DNA from: WHSV01 sp050694055 | GTDB lineage: Bacteria > Actinomycetota > CADDZG01 > WHSQ01 | Assembly (NCBI GenBank): GCA_050694055.1 | Contig: JBOGWX010000039.1 | Span: forward strand, 1-34,358 | Reading direction: 5' to 3' | Length of the DNA stretch: 34,358 bases | In this document: positions 23,376 through 30,945 of the stretch, one piece after another | How the letters are laid out: every line of letters starts with the position of its first letter | Numbering within the stretch: the first letter of the stretch is position 1 | The notes under the pieces: generated by a model | Database searches by the model: none | The model's input: only the letters and a program-made list of their open reading frames with translations | Told to the model about the DNA's origin: nothing | Program-made: the position numbers and the translations under genes

Positions 23376-24548
23376 ATGCTGCAGCTCAGTGACACCCAGA
23401 AGGCGATCGTCGAGACGGTAAGGGAGTTCGTAAACAAAGAAGTCGTTCCGGTCGCGGACGATATGGAGCACAACGACGAGTTCCCGGAAGCCATCGTCGA
23501 GCAGATGAAGGAGCTCGGCCTCTTCGGCCTAACGGTGCCCGAGAAATACGGGGGCATCGGCGAGTCCCTGACGGCATACGCGCTCGCCGTGGTCGAGCTG
23601 GCGCGAGGCTGGATGAGCCTTTCCGGCGTGCTCAACACGCATTTCATGGGTTGCTATCTGATCAACAAGTTCGGCACCGACGAGCAGCGCAGCAGGTTTC
23701 TTCCGAAAATGGCGACCGGTGAGTGGCGCGCGGCTCTTGCCATGAGCGAGCCGGAGGCCGGCTCCGACGTCCAGGCTATTCGTACCAAGGCGGTCAAGGA
23801 CGGCAGCGATTACGTCGTGAACGGTTCGAAGATGTGGCTCACGAACGGCTTGCGCTCGAGCCTGGTGATGACGCTCGTCAAGACGAATCTCGAGGCGGAC
23901 CCACCGCACAAGGGGATGAGCATGCTCATCGTCGAGAAAGAGGGTGGTGTCGCTCGGCCCGCCCCCGGCCTCGACGTCGGCAAGAACATCGAAAAGATGG
24001 GCTACAAGGGCGTCGAGACCACCGAGATGACCTTCAGCGACTACCGGACTCCGCAATCGTCCTTACTCGGGACTGAAGAGGGCCACGGCTTCCGCCAGGT
24101 GCTCGACGGAATCGAGGTCGGCCGGGTCAACGTCGCCGCGCGCGCGGTTGGCGTGAGCACCAGGGCTTTCGAAGAGGCGATCAAGTACAGCCAGGAGCGC
24201 AAGGCCTTCGGGAAGCCCATCAGTGGACACCAGGCGGTGCAGATCCATCTCGCGGAGATGGCGACCACGCTCGAGGCCGCCAAGCTGATGCTCTACTCGG
24301 CGGCGGAGAAGAAGTCCTCGGGCGAGCGCAGCGACCTCGACGCCGCCATGGCCAAGCTGTTTGCCTCAGAGGCCTGCCACGAGATCTGCACCAAGGCCCT
24401 GCGCGTTCACGGCGGCTACGGCTACTCCAAGGAGTTCACGATCGAGCGCCTCTACCGCGACGCTCCCTTCCTGTTGATCGGCGAGGGCACGAGCGAGATC
24501 CAGAAGACCGTGATCGCGCGCCGGCTGCTGGAGAGGCACAGAATCTGA
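23376..24548 (+). CDS. Acyl-CoA dehydrogenase
   Basis: 390-aa FAD-dependent acyl-CoA dehydrogenase of normal length, carrying all three domains. Seen: PEKYGGIG, AMSEPEAGSDVQAI (FAD loop), NGSKMWLTNG, RKAFGKPISGHQAVQ and the C-terminal HGGYGYSKEFTIERLYRD. The active-site glutamate position of short/medium-chain enzymes is in GEGTSEIQK. It passes electrons to ETF. It is cotranscribed with the malyl-CoA-lyase-like gene (3 bp apart), so a substrate in a C4-C5 dicarboxyl-CoA route is conceivable. Methylsuccinyl-CoA dehydrogenases are usually longer, so that call is not made. Confidence 0.9.
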   Translation: MLQLSDTQKAIVETVREFVNKEVVPVADDMEHNDEFPEAIVEQMKELGLFGLTVPEKYGGIGESLTAYALAVVELARGWMSLSGVLNTHFMGCYLINKFGTDEQRSRFLPKMATGEWRAALAMSEPEAGSDVQAIRTKAVKDGSDYVVNGSKMWLTNGLRSSLVMTLVKTNLEADPPHKGMSMLIVEKEGGVARPAPGLDVGKNIEKMGYKGVETTEMTFSDYRTPQSSLLGTEEGHGFRQVLDGIEVGRVNVAARAVGVSTRAFEEAIKYSQERKAFGKPISGHQAVQIHLAEMATTLEAAKLMLYSAAEKKSSGERSDLDAAMAKLFASEACHEICTKALRVHGGYGYSKEFTIERLYRDAPFLLIGEGTSEIQKTVIARRLLERHRI

Positions 24549-24565
24549 GAGAACTCTCATCGATG

Positions 24566-24588
24566 AGGCCCCAATGTGAGAGGCCTTT
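24566..24588 (+). terminator. Possible terminator after the acyl-CoA dehydrogenase gene
   Basis: AGGCC (24566-24570) pairs with GGCCT (24582-24586) followed by TTC. An alternative pairing, CTCTCA (24554-24559) with TGAGAG (24577-24582), overlaps it. The structure is weak. Confidence 0.35.
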
Positions 24589-24639
24589 CATGCATTCCTC
24601 ATGGCCGTCTAATTCCCCGAGCCCACCCTCTAACTAACG

Positions 24640-24721
24640 CCGGAGGAACTCCGGAACCAAGGAACCGGACAAGGTTCACCGGCGCCAGCCCGAAAGACGG
24701 GCGCACAGACTGAGGAGGAGG
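24640..24721 (+). promoter_or_regulatory. Structured 5' leader of the poly-arginine gene (unrecognised RNA)
   Basis: Three consecutive hairpins: CCGGAG-GAA-CTCCGG (24640-24654), GAACC-GGACAA-GGTTC (24662-24677) and GCCCG-AAAGA-CGGGC (24688-24702). AGGAGGAGG (24713-24721) follows. CCGGAACC (24651-24658) can instead pair with GGTTCACCGG (24673-24682, two-base bulge), which would break hairpins 1 and 2. TAACTA (24631-24636) could be the -10. I do not recognise a known riboswitch class. Confidence 0.5.
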
Positions 24722-24728
24722 CACCCAC

Positions 24729-24890
24729 GTGGCACAGTCTGGCTTCTTCACGGCCACCAAGCCCGCGTTCCGGGCCATGGCCGCCGATAGCAGCAGCGAC
24801 TCGAAGTCCAACAGCGGTCGCCGGCGTCGGAGGCGTCGTCGCCGTCGCCGCCGTCGTCGTCGCCGTGGGACCAGCCGCAGCAGCTCGTAA
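24729..24890 (+). CDS. 53-aa protein with sixteen consecutive arginines
   Basis: GTG start with a near-perfect AGGAGGAGG ending 7 nt upstream; stop TAA at 24888. The protein begins MAQSGFFTATKPAFRAM, has a Ser/Asp stretch (residues ~20-30), then 16 arginines in a row (about 31-46) and ends GTSRSSS. The arginines use a mix of CGC, CGG, CGT and AGG, so the tract is not one reiterated codon. No signal peptide, cysteine or known domain is seen. It could be a nucleic-acid-binding peptide, a leader peptide that stalls ribosomes to control the downstream exporter, or a substrate of that exporter. The structured leader upstream and hairpin downstream favour a regulatory role, by inference only. Confidence 0.7.
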   Translation: MAQSGFFTATKPAFRAMAADSSSDSKSNSGRRRRRRRRRRRRRRRRGTSRSSS

Positions 24891-24933
24891 CTAGGGCCCG
24901 GCACGGCTGCCCACAGCTAACATCGACGCGGCC

Positions 24934-24977
24934 ACAAGGGGTGGTTCGCCGGCAAGAGGCGGGCCACCCCCGCTTGT
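24934..24977 (+). terminator. Large hairpin between the poly-arginine gene and the ABC exporter
   Basis: ACAAG ... GGTGG ... CGCC / GGCAAGA loop / GGCG ... CCACC ... CTTGT forms a long interrupted stem. It has no U tract. It may terminate or attenuate transcription into the exporter gene, or stabilise the upstream mRNA end. Confidence 0.5.
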
Positions 24978-25010
24978 CCTGACTCCGAAGAACATTCGAG
25001 GAATCCGACC

Positions 25011-26858
25011 GTGACTTCAATCACAACGAGGCTGCTTCGGCGGCTGGTTCCCACTGCGACGCCCGGCGGGGACGGCATCGATCTGGCGCCGGCTCGTTCG
25101 ATGCGCGCGATCTGGCGCCGCTTCTGGCCCGACGCCCGGCCCTACCGGGGTTTCTTCTTCCTGACTCTGCTGTTCGTCGCGCTCGGACCGGCATTGCAGG
25201 CGATAGAGATCTACCTCTACAAGATCCTCGTCGACGACGTCTTGATTCCGCGCGACTTCCAACCCTTCATCTGGCTGGCGGCGGCTTACATTGGCCTGAA
25301 CCTAGCCGGCGGCGTCATCGGGTTCTTCGACGATTACATGTCGACGTGGGTGACCGAGAACTTCTTGCTGAAGCTACGCACACGCGTCTTTGGTCATCTC
25401 CTGCGCCAGAGCCCGGACACTCTGGACCGGCGCAGGCTTGGTGACGTGCTCGCGCGCTTGAGCGGCGACGTCAACGCGATCGAGACGTTCGTGTTCTCGG
25501 GTATCCAGGACGGCCTGGCTCAGGGCCTCAAACTGATCTTCTTCACTGCTGCGCTGTTCTTCATCGATCCCTTGCTGGCGGCACTGTCGCTCGTCGCGGC
25601 GCCGCTTTTCTGGTTCGTCGCGCGGCGGTTCGCGCGAGTGATCAAGCAGATCTCCCGTGAGAAACGCCGCCGGTCGGGCGCTCTCAACTCTGTGGCGGAA
25701 CAGGGTCTCGGAAACCTGGCTCTCGTGCAGACGTCCAACCGCAGCGCGGACGAGCTGAAGAGATTCGAGGGCGAGGGGAGAGCCATTGTCGATGCGTCGC
25801 TCGCCTCGACCAAGTTGCACGCCCTGTTCTCGCCTCTGGTGAACCTCATCGAGCTCATCGGAGCGATGGTCGTGGTGGGAGCGGGAATCTGGGCGCTGAG
25901 TGCGGGCCGGTTGACCCTCGGAAGCTTGTTGGTGTTCCTGACCTACCTGACCCAACTCTACGGGCCGGTCCGGTCGTTGAGCGCCCTCATCAACGACCTC
26001 TTCTCGGCCTCTGCGGGGGCGGAGCGCATCATCGAGCTGCTCGACGAGCAACCGGAGGTGGCCGATCGCCCCGGCGCCACACCTCTGGCAGAGGTCGAGG
26101 GGGCGCTGGACTTCGAGTCGGTGTCCTACACCTACGCCGGCGGCGCGCGTCCCGCGGTGAACGACGTCACGCTCAGGGTCGAGCCGGGGCAAACCCTGGC
26201 TCTGGTCGGTCCCAGTGGCGCCGGCAAGTCGTCTCTGGTGAAGCTGCTATTGCGCTTCGCCGATCCACAATCGGGAGCGGTGCGCATCGACGGTTGCGAC
26301 GTCAGGGACGCAACGCTGGAGTCGTTGCGCAACAGCGTGGGCGTGTTGTTGCAGGAAACCCTCATCCTCGACGGTTCGGTGCACGCCAACATCGCCTACG
26401 GGCGTCCCGATGCAGCCCAGGGGGACATCGAGACCGCCGCGCGCGCCGCCGACGCTCACGAGTTCATCTCGAGGTTGCCTCAGGGGTACGACACCGTGTT
26501 GGGCAGCCGGGGCCGGTCTTTGTCGGGAGGTCAGCGCCAGCGCATCGCACTCGCCCGCCTGTTGCTTCACGACGCCCCCATTGTGGTGCTGGACGAGCCG
26601 TCTGTGGGGCTCGACGCGGCCTCCGCTCGACGCACGCTCGAGCCTTTCAAGCGCGCGATGGTCGACCGCACGACGATCGTGGTGTCTCACAATCTTCTGA
26701 CGGTCACGGATGCCGACGTCATCGTGGTCCTCGACGAGGGGCGGATAGTAGAGAGAGGCACTCACGGCGAACTGCTGGCGTTGGGCGGCGCGTACGCGCG
26801 TCTTTACGCTCTGCACTCCAAGCCGGGACAGGGCCATCTGAAGGAGGTGGGCGCGTGA
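25011..26858 (+). CDS. ABC exporter, fused permease-ATPase (MsbA/LmrA type)
   Basis: 615 aa. Residues ~40-330 form a six-helix exporter membrane domain beginning RPYRGFFFLTLLFVALGP. Residues ~350-600 form the ATPase: Walker A GPSGAGKSS, Q-loop LLQETLILDG, signature LSGGQRQRIALARLLL, Walker B IVVLDEPSVGLD and the switch histidine in VVSHN. Such proteins work as homo- or heterodimers exporting lipids, drugs or peptides; no C39 peptidase domain is present. GTG 25011 has GAGGA 8 nt upstream. The stop overlaps the kinase start (GTGA), so exporter and kinase are translationally coupled. The substrate is unknown. Confidence 0.93.
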   Translation: MTSITTRLLRRLVPTATPGGDGIDLAPARSMRAIWRRFWPDARPYRGFFFLTLLFVALGPALQAIEIYLYKILVDDVLIPRDFQPFIWLAAAYIGLNLAGGVIGFFDDYMSTWVTENFLLKLRTRVFGHLLRQSPDTLDRRRLGDVLARLSGDVNAIETFVFSGIQDGLAQGLKLIFFTAALFFIDPLLAALSLVAAPLFWFVARRFARVIKQISREKRRRSGALNSVAEQGLGNLALVQTSNRSADELKRFEGEGRAIVDASLASTKLHALFSPLVNLIELIGAMVVVGAGIWALSAGRLTLGSLLVFLTYLTQLYGPVRSLSALINDLFSASAGAERIIELLDEQPEVADRPGATPLAEVEGALDFESVSYTYAGGARPAVNDVTLRVEPGQTLALVGPSGAGKSSLVKLLLRFADPQSGAVRIDGCDVRDATLESLRNSVGVLLQETLILDGSVHANIAYGRPDAAQGDIETAARAADAHEFISRLPQGYDTVLGSRGRSLSGGQRQRIALARLLLHDAPIVVLDEPSVGLDAASARRTLEPFKRAMVDRTTIVVSHNLLTVTDADVIVVLDEGRIVERGTHGELLALGGAYARLYALHSKPGQGHLKEVGA

Positions 26859-27820
26859 TCGAGGACCAGAAGCTGAAGCTCGAGAAGGGACCGATCCTTC
26901 AACCCGGCGAGGCCATCGCTCCCGGGTACGAGGTGATCGCGCACCTACGGCGCGGGAAGCGTTTGGACGTCTACGACGTCTGGAGCCTGGAGCGCTCCTG
27001 TCGGTGCGTGGCGAAGACCATCACCCCCGACCGGCTCGATGAAGAGAAGGCACGCACCAGGCTCGTCGCCGAAAGCGAATTTCTTCTTCGCTTGACCCAC
27101 CCCAATATCGTGCGCGCCTACGAGGTGGTCGAGAGTCCGACCTCGGGTGCTCCGGTGCTGATTCTCGAGACGGTGACCGGGCGCACGGTAAGCCACCTCA
27201 TCGACGAGTTCGACGAGGGTATGGCACTCGGAGACGTCGTGTGGCTCGGTATCCACCTGTGCTCCGCCGTCGCCTACTTACATCGTCATGGCTGTCTGCA
27301 CCTCGACATCAAGCCCGACAACGTCATCTCCGAGGCCGGCCGGGCGAAGTTGATCGACCTGTCGATCTCGGGCGGGGCCGGGCCGTCCTCGGCCGGCGCA
27401 GGAACCTACGACTACCTGGCCCCCGAGCAGGCGCGCGGCGAGCGCGTTAGCGCGGCCACGGACGTGTGGGGGATCGGCATCACTCTCTACGAGGCACTCA
27501 CCGGCACGGTTCCCTTCGAGCCCGACGACCGCGTTGACGACGAGGACACGGACGGCGAGCCGGAGGTCACCGGCTCGTCCGAGCGGAGCGACTCGTCCGA
27601 GTACACCGATGCATCGAACGACTTCGACCCGGACGTCTACCCCCAAGCCACAGAGCGCGCGCCGTCGGTCGGAACGCGTCGCGAGGACCTGCCGGCGACT
27701 TTCGTAGAGATCTTCGACGCCTGTCTCGAGCCCAGCCAGGCGGATCGCCCGAGCGTCGCGGAGCTGGCCGAGAGGCTCGCACAAGCGTGGGGCGCAGACC
27801 CTCGAGCGTTACCGGCCTAG
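26855..27820 (+). CDS. Soluble Ser/Thr protein kinase (Hanks type)
   Basis: 321 aa. Seen: ATP-lysine K54 (CVAKTI) with partner E73, catalytic loop HLDIKPDN (149-156), APE (LAPEQ, 189-191) and DVWGIGITLYEALTG. Two departures: the glycine-rich loop is degenerate (LRRGKRLDVY) and DFG is DLS (168-170). An acidic insert (~225-265, rich in Asp, Glu and Ser) lies before the last helices. No transmembrane segment or PASTA/sensor domain is present, unlike PknB-type receptors. GTG start overlaps the ABC exporter stop, so the kinase probably regulates or is regulated with the exporter. Activity is likely but weakened ATP-loop binding is possible. Confidence 0.88.
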   Translation: MIEDQKLKLEKGPILQPGEAIAPGYEVIAHLRRGKRLDVYDVWSLERSCRCVAKTITPDRLDEEKARTRLVAESEFLLRLTHPNIVRAYEVVESPTSGAPVLILETVTGRTVSHLIDEFDEGMALGDVVWLGIHLCSAVAYLHRHGCLHLDIKPDNVISEAGRAKLIDLSISGGAGPSSAGAGTYDYLAPEQARGERVSAATDVWGIGITLYEALTGTVPFEPDDRVDDEDTDGEPEVTGSSERSDSSEYTDASNDFDPDVYPQATERAPSVGTRREDLPATFVEIFDACLEPSQADRPSVAELAERLAQAWGADPRALPA

Positions 27821-27823
27821 CAC

Positions 27824-28288
27824 TTAGTCGAGGTCGCCGTGCTCGATTAGCTCGAGCCTCCGGTCGCGCACGAGCTTGTGCCCCGTAAGCGACTGCAGCG
27901 TCTCGGGCTCGTCCAGTCCCTCCGCCAGGACGGTGAGCAGGTCGCGCTGGGAGATGACTCCGACCACCTTCCCGTCCGGCGAGACGACCGGCAGGTGGCG
28001 GAACCAGTTTTGGAACATGATCTCGGCCGCGTCCCTCAGCGCCGTGTCCGGGCCGATCGTGACGGGCTTCGCGGTCATGACCTCGGAAACCGTCGCCGAT
28101 TTGGCGTCGATGCCCTCTGCGGTGCAGCGCAGGAGATCTCGCTCGGTCAGGATTCCGGCGAGCGTGTCGCCCTCCATGACCAGCAGGGAGCCGGTCTGCT
28201 GGTGCCACATCTTGGCCGCCGCCTCCGAGATCGTGTCGGCGGGTGCCTCGGTGACCGCGGCTGGTGTCATGACGTCTGAGACCTTCAC
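27824..28288 (-). CDS. CBS-domain pair protein
   Basis: 154 aa made of two CBS motifs and little else: residues ~1-60 (KVSDVMTPAAVTEAP ... GILTERDLLR) and ~65-130 (VSEVMTAKPVTIG ... GVISQRDLLTVL). Such Bateman modules bind adenine nucleotides (AMP, ATP, SAM) and act as energy or ligand sensors. GTG 28288 is taken as start because MKVSDVMT is the usual beginning; the frame is open upstream into the palindromic repeat, which has no CBS homology. It converges with the kinase gene (stops 3 bp apart). The effector protein is not evident. Confidence 0.87.
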   Translation of the reverse strand: MKVSDVMTPAAVTEAPADTISEAAAKMWHQQTGSLLVMEGDTLAGILTERDLLRCTAEGIDAKSATVSEVMTAKPVTIGPDTALRDAAEIMFQNWFRHLPVVSPDGKVVGVISQRDLLTVLAEGLDEPETLQSLTGHKLVRDRRLELIEHGDLD

Positions 28289-28330
28289 GCAGGAGATTCT
28301 AGTCTCCTTCTCGAGACCATCGCTCCCCCT

Positions 28331-28394
28331 TTGCCTGCGCGATCGTCGAGACGATCGCTCCCTTGTCTGCGCCATCGTCGAGACGATCGCTGGC
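28331..28394. repeat. Two tandem copies of the 32-bp palindromic repeat
   Basis: Units 28331-28362 and 28363-28394 match the unit at 6110-6141; the inverted cores are at 28339-28358 and 28371-28390 (the latter with one change, GCCATCG). They fill the divergent region between the CBS and LLM genes. Confidence 0.88.
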
Positions 28395-28403
28395 CCGGAC
28401 CCC

Positions 28404-28409
28404 TAGACT
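28404..28409 (+). promoter_or_regulatory. -10 element for the LLM gene (leaderless candidate)
   Basis: TAGACT lies 8 bp upstream of the ATG at 28418, and no Shine-Dalgarno is visible, which suggests a leaderless mRNA. The repeat unit covers the expected -35 position. Confidence 0.35.
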
Positions 28410-28417
28410 GATCACTC

Positions 28418-29458
28418 ATGCGCCTGGGACTCGCATTGCCTCACTACGACACCTCGTGCGCGGGACGACCGTTCGAATGGGAATCGCTCAAACGCGTGGC
28501 TCGTCTTGCTGAAAGCTCGGGTTTCGATTCGATCTGGGTCTCCGACCACCTCTTCTTAGACTGGAGCAAGTACGGCGGGCCGGACGAGCCTCAGGGGACT
28601 CCCGAATGCCTCATGACGATGAGCGCTCTCGCTGCGGTCACCGAACGAGTCCGTATCGGCTCGCTGGCGCTCTGTAACGATTTTCGCAACCCCTCGTTGG
28701 TGGCGAAGATGATCGCGACGCTCGACTTGCTGGCAGATGGCCGCATCGACATCGCCATGGGGGCCGGCTGGTACGAGCCCGAGTACGCAGCCGCGGGCAT
28801 CGAGTTCTCTGCGCCCGGCGACCGTATTCGACGGCTGGGCGAGGCCCTGCAGATCATCTCCCGGATGCTCGAGGGTGAAGAGGTGGACTTCGACGGCGAG
28901 CATTACCACCTGAAGGGTGCCGTCTGCCGGCCCCTTCCGAAGCAAAGCCCCCGCCCTCCTCTGTGGGTGGGAGGCAAGGGTGATTTCCTGCTCGAGACCG
29001 CGATTCGATATGCGGACGGATGGAACTTCTCGTGGCTCGGGGACTTCGACGCCTATAAGGCCCGTGCTGAGCAGGCCAACCGGATCTGTGAGACGGAGGG
29101 CCGTGATCCTGCCGGCTTCAAGCGCAGTGCCGGCATCTATCTCCTTGCGGGCGACGGCCCATCCGACCTGCGGAGGCGCTTCGAACGCCTTGCGAAGCGA
29201 ACTCCCCCGGGAATCTTGCAGGCGCCCAATTCGGATACCGGAGTAAGCTGGGATGAGTTCCGTGCACGAAACCTCGTGGGTACACCCGCCGAGGTGCTCG
29301 ACCGGCTGGGAGAGCTGGCGGAGCTGGGGGTGGAAGAGGCGATCTTCACCCTGGGCAGTATTCCGTTCCAACTGGGGGACGAGGAGGACGTCGCATACGT
29401 AGGTGAAGAGATCGTCTCGGTTCTCGGCGGTGGCAGTGGCCACGCAGAGGATCAATAG
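28418..29458 (+). CDS. LLM-class (F420/flavin) oxidoreductase
   Basis: 346-aa luciferase-like TIM barrel. Typical segments: MRLGLALPHYD, LAESSGFDSIWVSDHLF, LAAVTERVRIGSLAL, NPSLVAKMIATLDLLADGRI, GAGWYEPEYAAAGI and WVGGKG. Members of this group in actinobacteria usually use coenzyme F420, with varied substrates; FMN use is possible. It is followed after 20 bp by the TatA-like gene, likely in the same transcript. Confidence 0.9.
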   Translation: MRLGLALPHYDTSCAGRPFEWESLKRVARLAESSGFDSIWVSDHLFLDWSKYGGPDEPQGTPECLMTMSALAAVTERVRIGSLALCNDFRNPSLVAKMIATLDLLADGRIDIAMGAGWYEPEYAAAGIEFSAPGDRIRRLGEALQIISRMLEGEEVDFDGEHYHLKGAVCRPLPKQSPRPPLWVGGKGDFLLETAIRYADGWNFSWLGDFDAYKARAEQANRICETEGRDPAGFKRSAGIYLLAGDGPSDLRRRFERLAKRTPPGILQAPNSDTGVSWDEFRARNLVGTPAEVLDRLGELAELGVEEAIFTLGSIPFQLGDEEDVAYVGEEIVSVLGGGSGHAEDQ

Positions 29459-29478
29459 GAAGCGGAGGTAACAAGAGA

Positions 29479-29766
29479 ATGAGTATCCCAGGCGGCCCAG
29501 AGCTATTCGTGATCCTTCTGATCGTCCTCGTGTTCTTCGGTGCTTCGAGGCTCCCGAAACTCGCCCGCTCGATGGGCCAGGCCGGTAAGGAGTTCAAGTC
29601 CGGGCTCAAGGAGGGCTACCAGGAGCAGCCCGTCGAAGGTCCCTGTCCCTTCTGTCAGGCCGACGTGCCACCGGACTCCAAGTTCTGCCCGGGCTGCGGC
29701 AAGAGCTCCGACGACATCGTGGCGGAGAAGACCCGGATCGCCTCGGAGGACAAGAAGAGCGCGTAG
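29479..29766 (+). CDS. TatA-like protein with C-terminal zinc ribbon
   Basis: 95 aa. Residues ~7-22 are the single membrane helix (LFVILLIVLVFFGASRLPKLARSM) with the FG hinge and amphipathic helix (to ~47) typical of TatA/E, the pore-forming part of twin-arginine protein export. Residues 56-75 hold two CxxC pairs, CPFC (C56/C59) and CPGC (C70/C73), forming a zinc ribbon. A charged tail follows. TatA normally ends in a disordered charged tail, so the zinc ribbon is unusual. ATG with GGAGGTAAC upstream. No tatB or tatC is nearby. Confidence 0.85.
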   Translation: MSIPGGPELFVILLIVLVFFGASRLPKLARSMGQAGKEFKSGLKEGYQEQPVEGPCPFCQADVPPDSKFCPGCGKSSDDIVAEKTRIASEDKKSA

Positions 29767-29802
29767 CCGTTGCCGGGCGCGTAGGTCGAGAGCGCCTCGG
29801 GG

Positions 29803-30843
29803 CTACGGCGCGAGTACGACCTTTAGGGCCTTGCGGGATTGGAACAACTCGTAGCCCTCTTCGGCGTCGTCGAGGCTCAGGCGGTGGGTGATCAACGCGG
29901 TCGGATCGATCTCGCCCCGGCGCACCGCTTCCAGGGCCTCCGCCCAGTGGGCCTGGATGTTGGCCATGCCCGCAAAGCGCAGGTCGAGGCCGTTCACCCA
30001 GGCCCGGCCCATCGACAGCTCCATTCGCTCGGCGCCGTAGACGCCCAGCACGACCACGCGTCCGCCTGCGCGGACGCAGCGTATCGCCGTCTTGAGCGCA
30101 GCCACCGCGCCGACCGCATCGAGTGCCAGGTCGGCTTTCGTCCCGTTCGTCAGCTCGGCCACCACGTCGTCGGGATGCTGCGCTCCACCGATGGACTCGA
30201 GGCCGAGGTTGGTGGTGGCCCACTCCGTGCGCGCGGCGTCGGTATCGACGACGATGGTGCGGGCGCCTCTACGCCGCAGGGCGAGCGCGGCGCACAGTCC
30301 CACGGGTCCCGCGCCGATGACCACCACCGTCGCTCCTTCGGCCGCTTCGGTGAGGTGCGCGCCGTAGAGACCGGTCGTCAGGATGTCGCCGGCGAAGAGA
30401 GCACGCTCGTCGCTCAGCGATTGGTCGACCGGCATCAGGTTCACGTCGCCTGCGGGTACGCGCACGTACTCGGCCTGAGCTCCGTCGAGGTCGCCCATCA
30501 GCTCGCCGAGCCCCAGCGCGCGCCGGTGCTCGCAGAAGTTGAAGCGGGATACCCGGCAGGCGGCGCAGGTCCCGCAGGCAATGAGGAACGAACCGAGCAC
30601 CCGATCTCCCACCTGCACGCTCGAGGCGTCGGTTCCCGCAGCCACGACCTCGCCCACGAACTCGTGCCCGATGATCCCGCCCGCCCGCATTCCCGGCGTC
30701 TTTCCGTGCAACAGATGCAGATCGCTTCCACAGATCGCACTGAGGCTCACGCGCACCAGCACGTCGTCGCGCTCTCGAAGCGACGGCTCGGCCACGTCGT
30801 CCACGCGCACGCGCCCGCCGCCCGCGAAGACGACCGCTCTCAC
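29803..30843 (-). CDS. Zinc-dependent alcohol dehydrogenase (MDR family)
   Basis: 346-aa medium-chain dehydrogenase. Catalytic zinc ligands C38 (AICGSDLH) and H60/E61 (IGHEFVG); structural zinc cysteines C90, C93, C96 and C104. The Rossmann motif VVIGAGPVGLCAALA follows, with an acidic VVDTDAAR at the end of strand 2, which suggests NAD over NADP. Similar to actinobacterial threonine- or formaldehyde-dehydrogenase-like ADHs; substrate unknown. ATG start at 30843; the 235-bp divergent region to the mycoredoxin gene holds its promoter. Confidence 0.92.
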   Translation of the reverse strand: MRAVVFAGGGRVRVDDVAEPSLRERDDVLVRVSLSAICGSDLHLLHGKTPGMRAGGIIGHEFVGEVVAAGTDASSVQVGDRVLGSFLIACGTCAACRVSRFNFCEHRRALGLGELMGDLDGAQAEYVRVPAGDVNLMPVDQSLSDERALFAGDILTTGLYGAHLTEAAEGATVVVIGAGPVGLCAALALRRRGARTIVVDTDAARTEWATTNLGLESIGGAQHPDDVVAELTNGTKADLALDAVGAVAALKTAIRCVRAGGRVVVLGVYGAERMELSMGRAWVNGLDLRFAGMANIQAHWAEALEAVRRGEIDPTALITHRLSLDDAEEGYELFQSRKALKVVLAP

Positions 30844-30916
30844 GGGCTGTGGCGCGCGGCGCCGCGCTCGCCGGTCGCGGTCGTATCATGGGATATGACT
30901 GGCTTTGTAGGCGTTC

Positions 30917-30945
30917 GGGAATAACACGAAGAGACGTGGTGGTTG
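30917..30945 (+). promoter_or_regulatory. SigH/SigR-like (thiol-stress) promoter for mycoredoxin
   Basis: GGGAAT (30917-30922), exactly 18 bp, then GGTTG (30941-30945) matches the actinobacterial SigH/SigR consensus (GGAAT-N18-GTT). It points at the mycoredoxin gene, a member of a function class controlled by such sigma factors. The leader would be ~128 nt. Confidence 0.55.

Noticed and set aside
24599..24904. Arg-rich minus-strand frame opposite the poly-arginine gene
   Set aside because: CG-rich repeats give arginine on both strands; only the plus strand has a strong ribosome binding site and well-placed start.
28331..28394. Possible CRISPR array
   Set aside because: The units are directly adjacent with no unique spacers, and there are only two.
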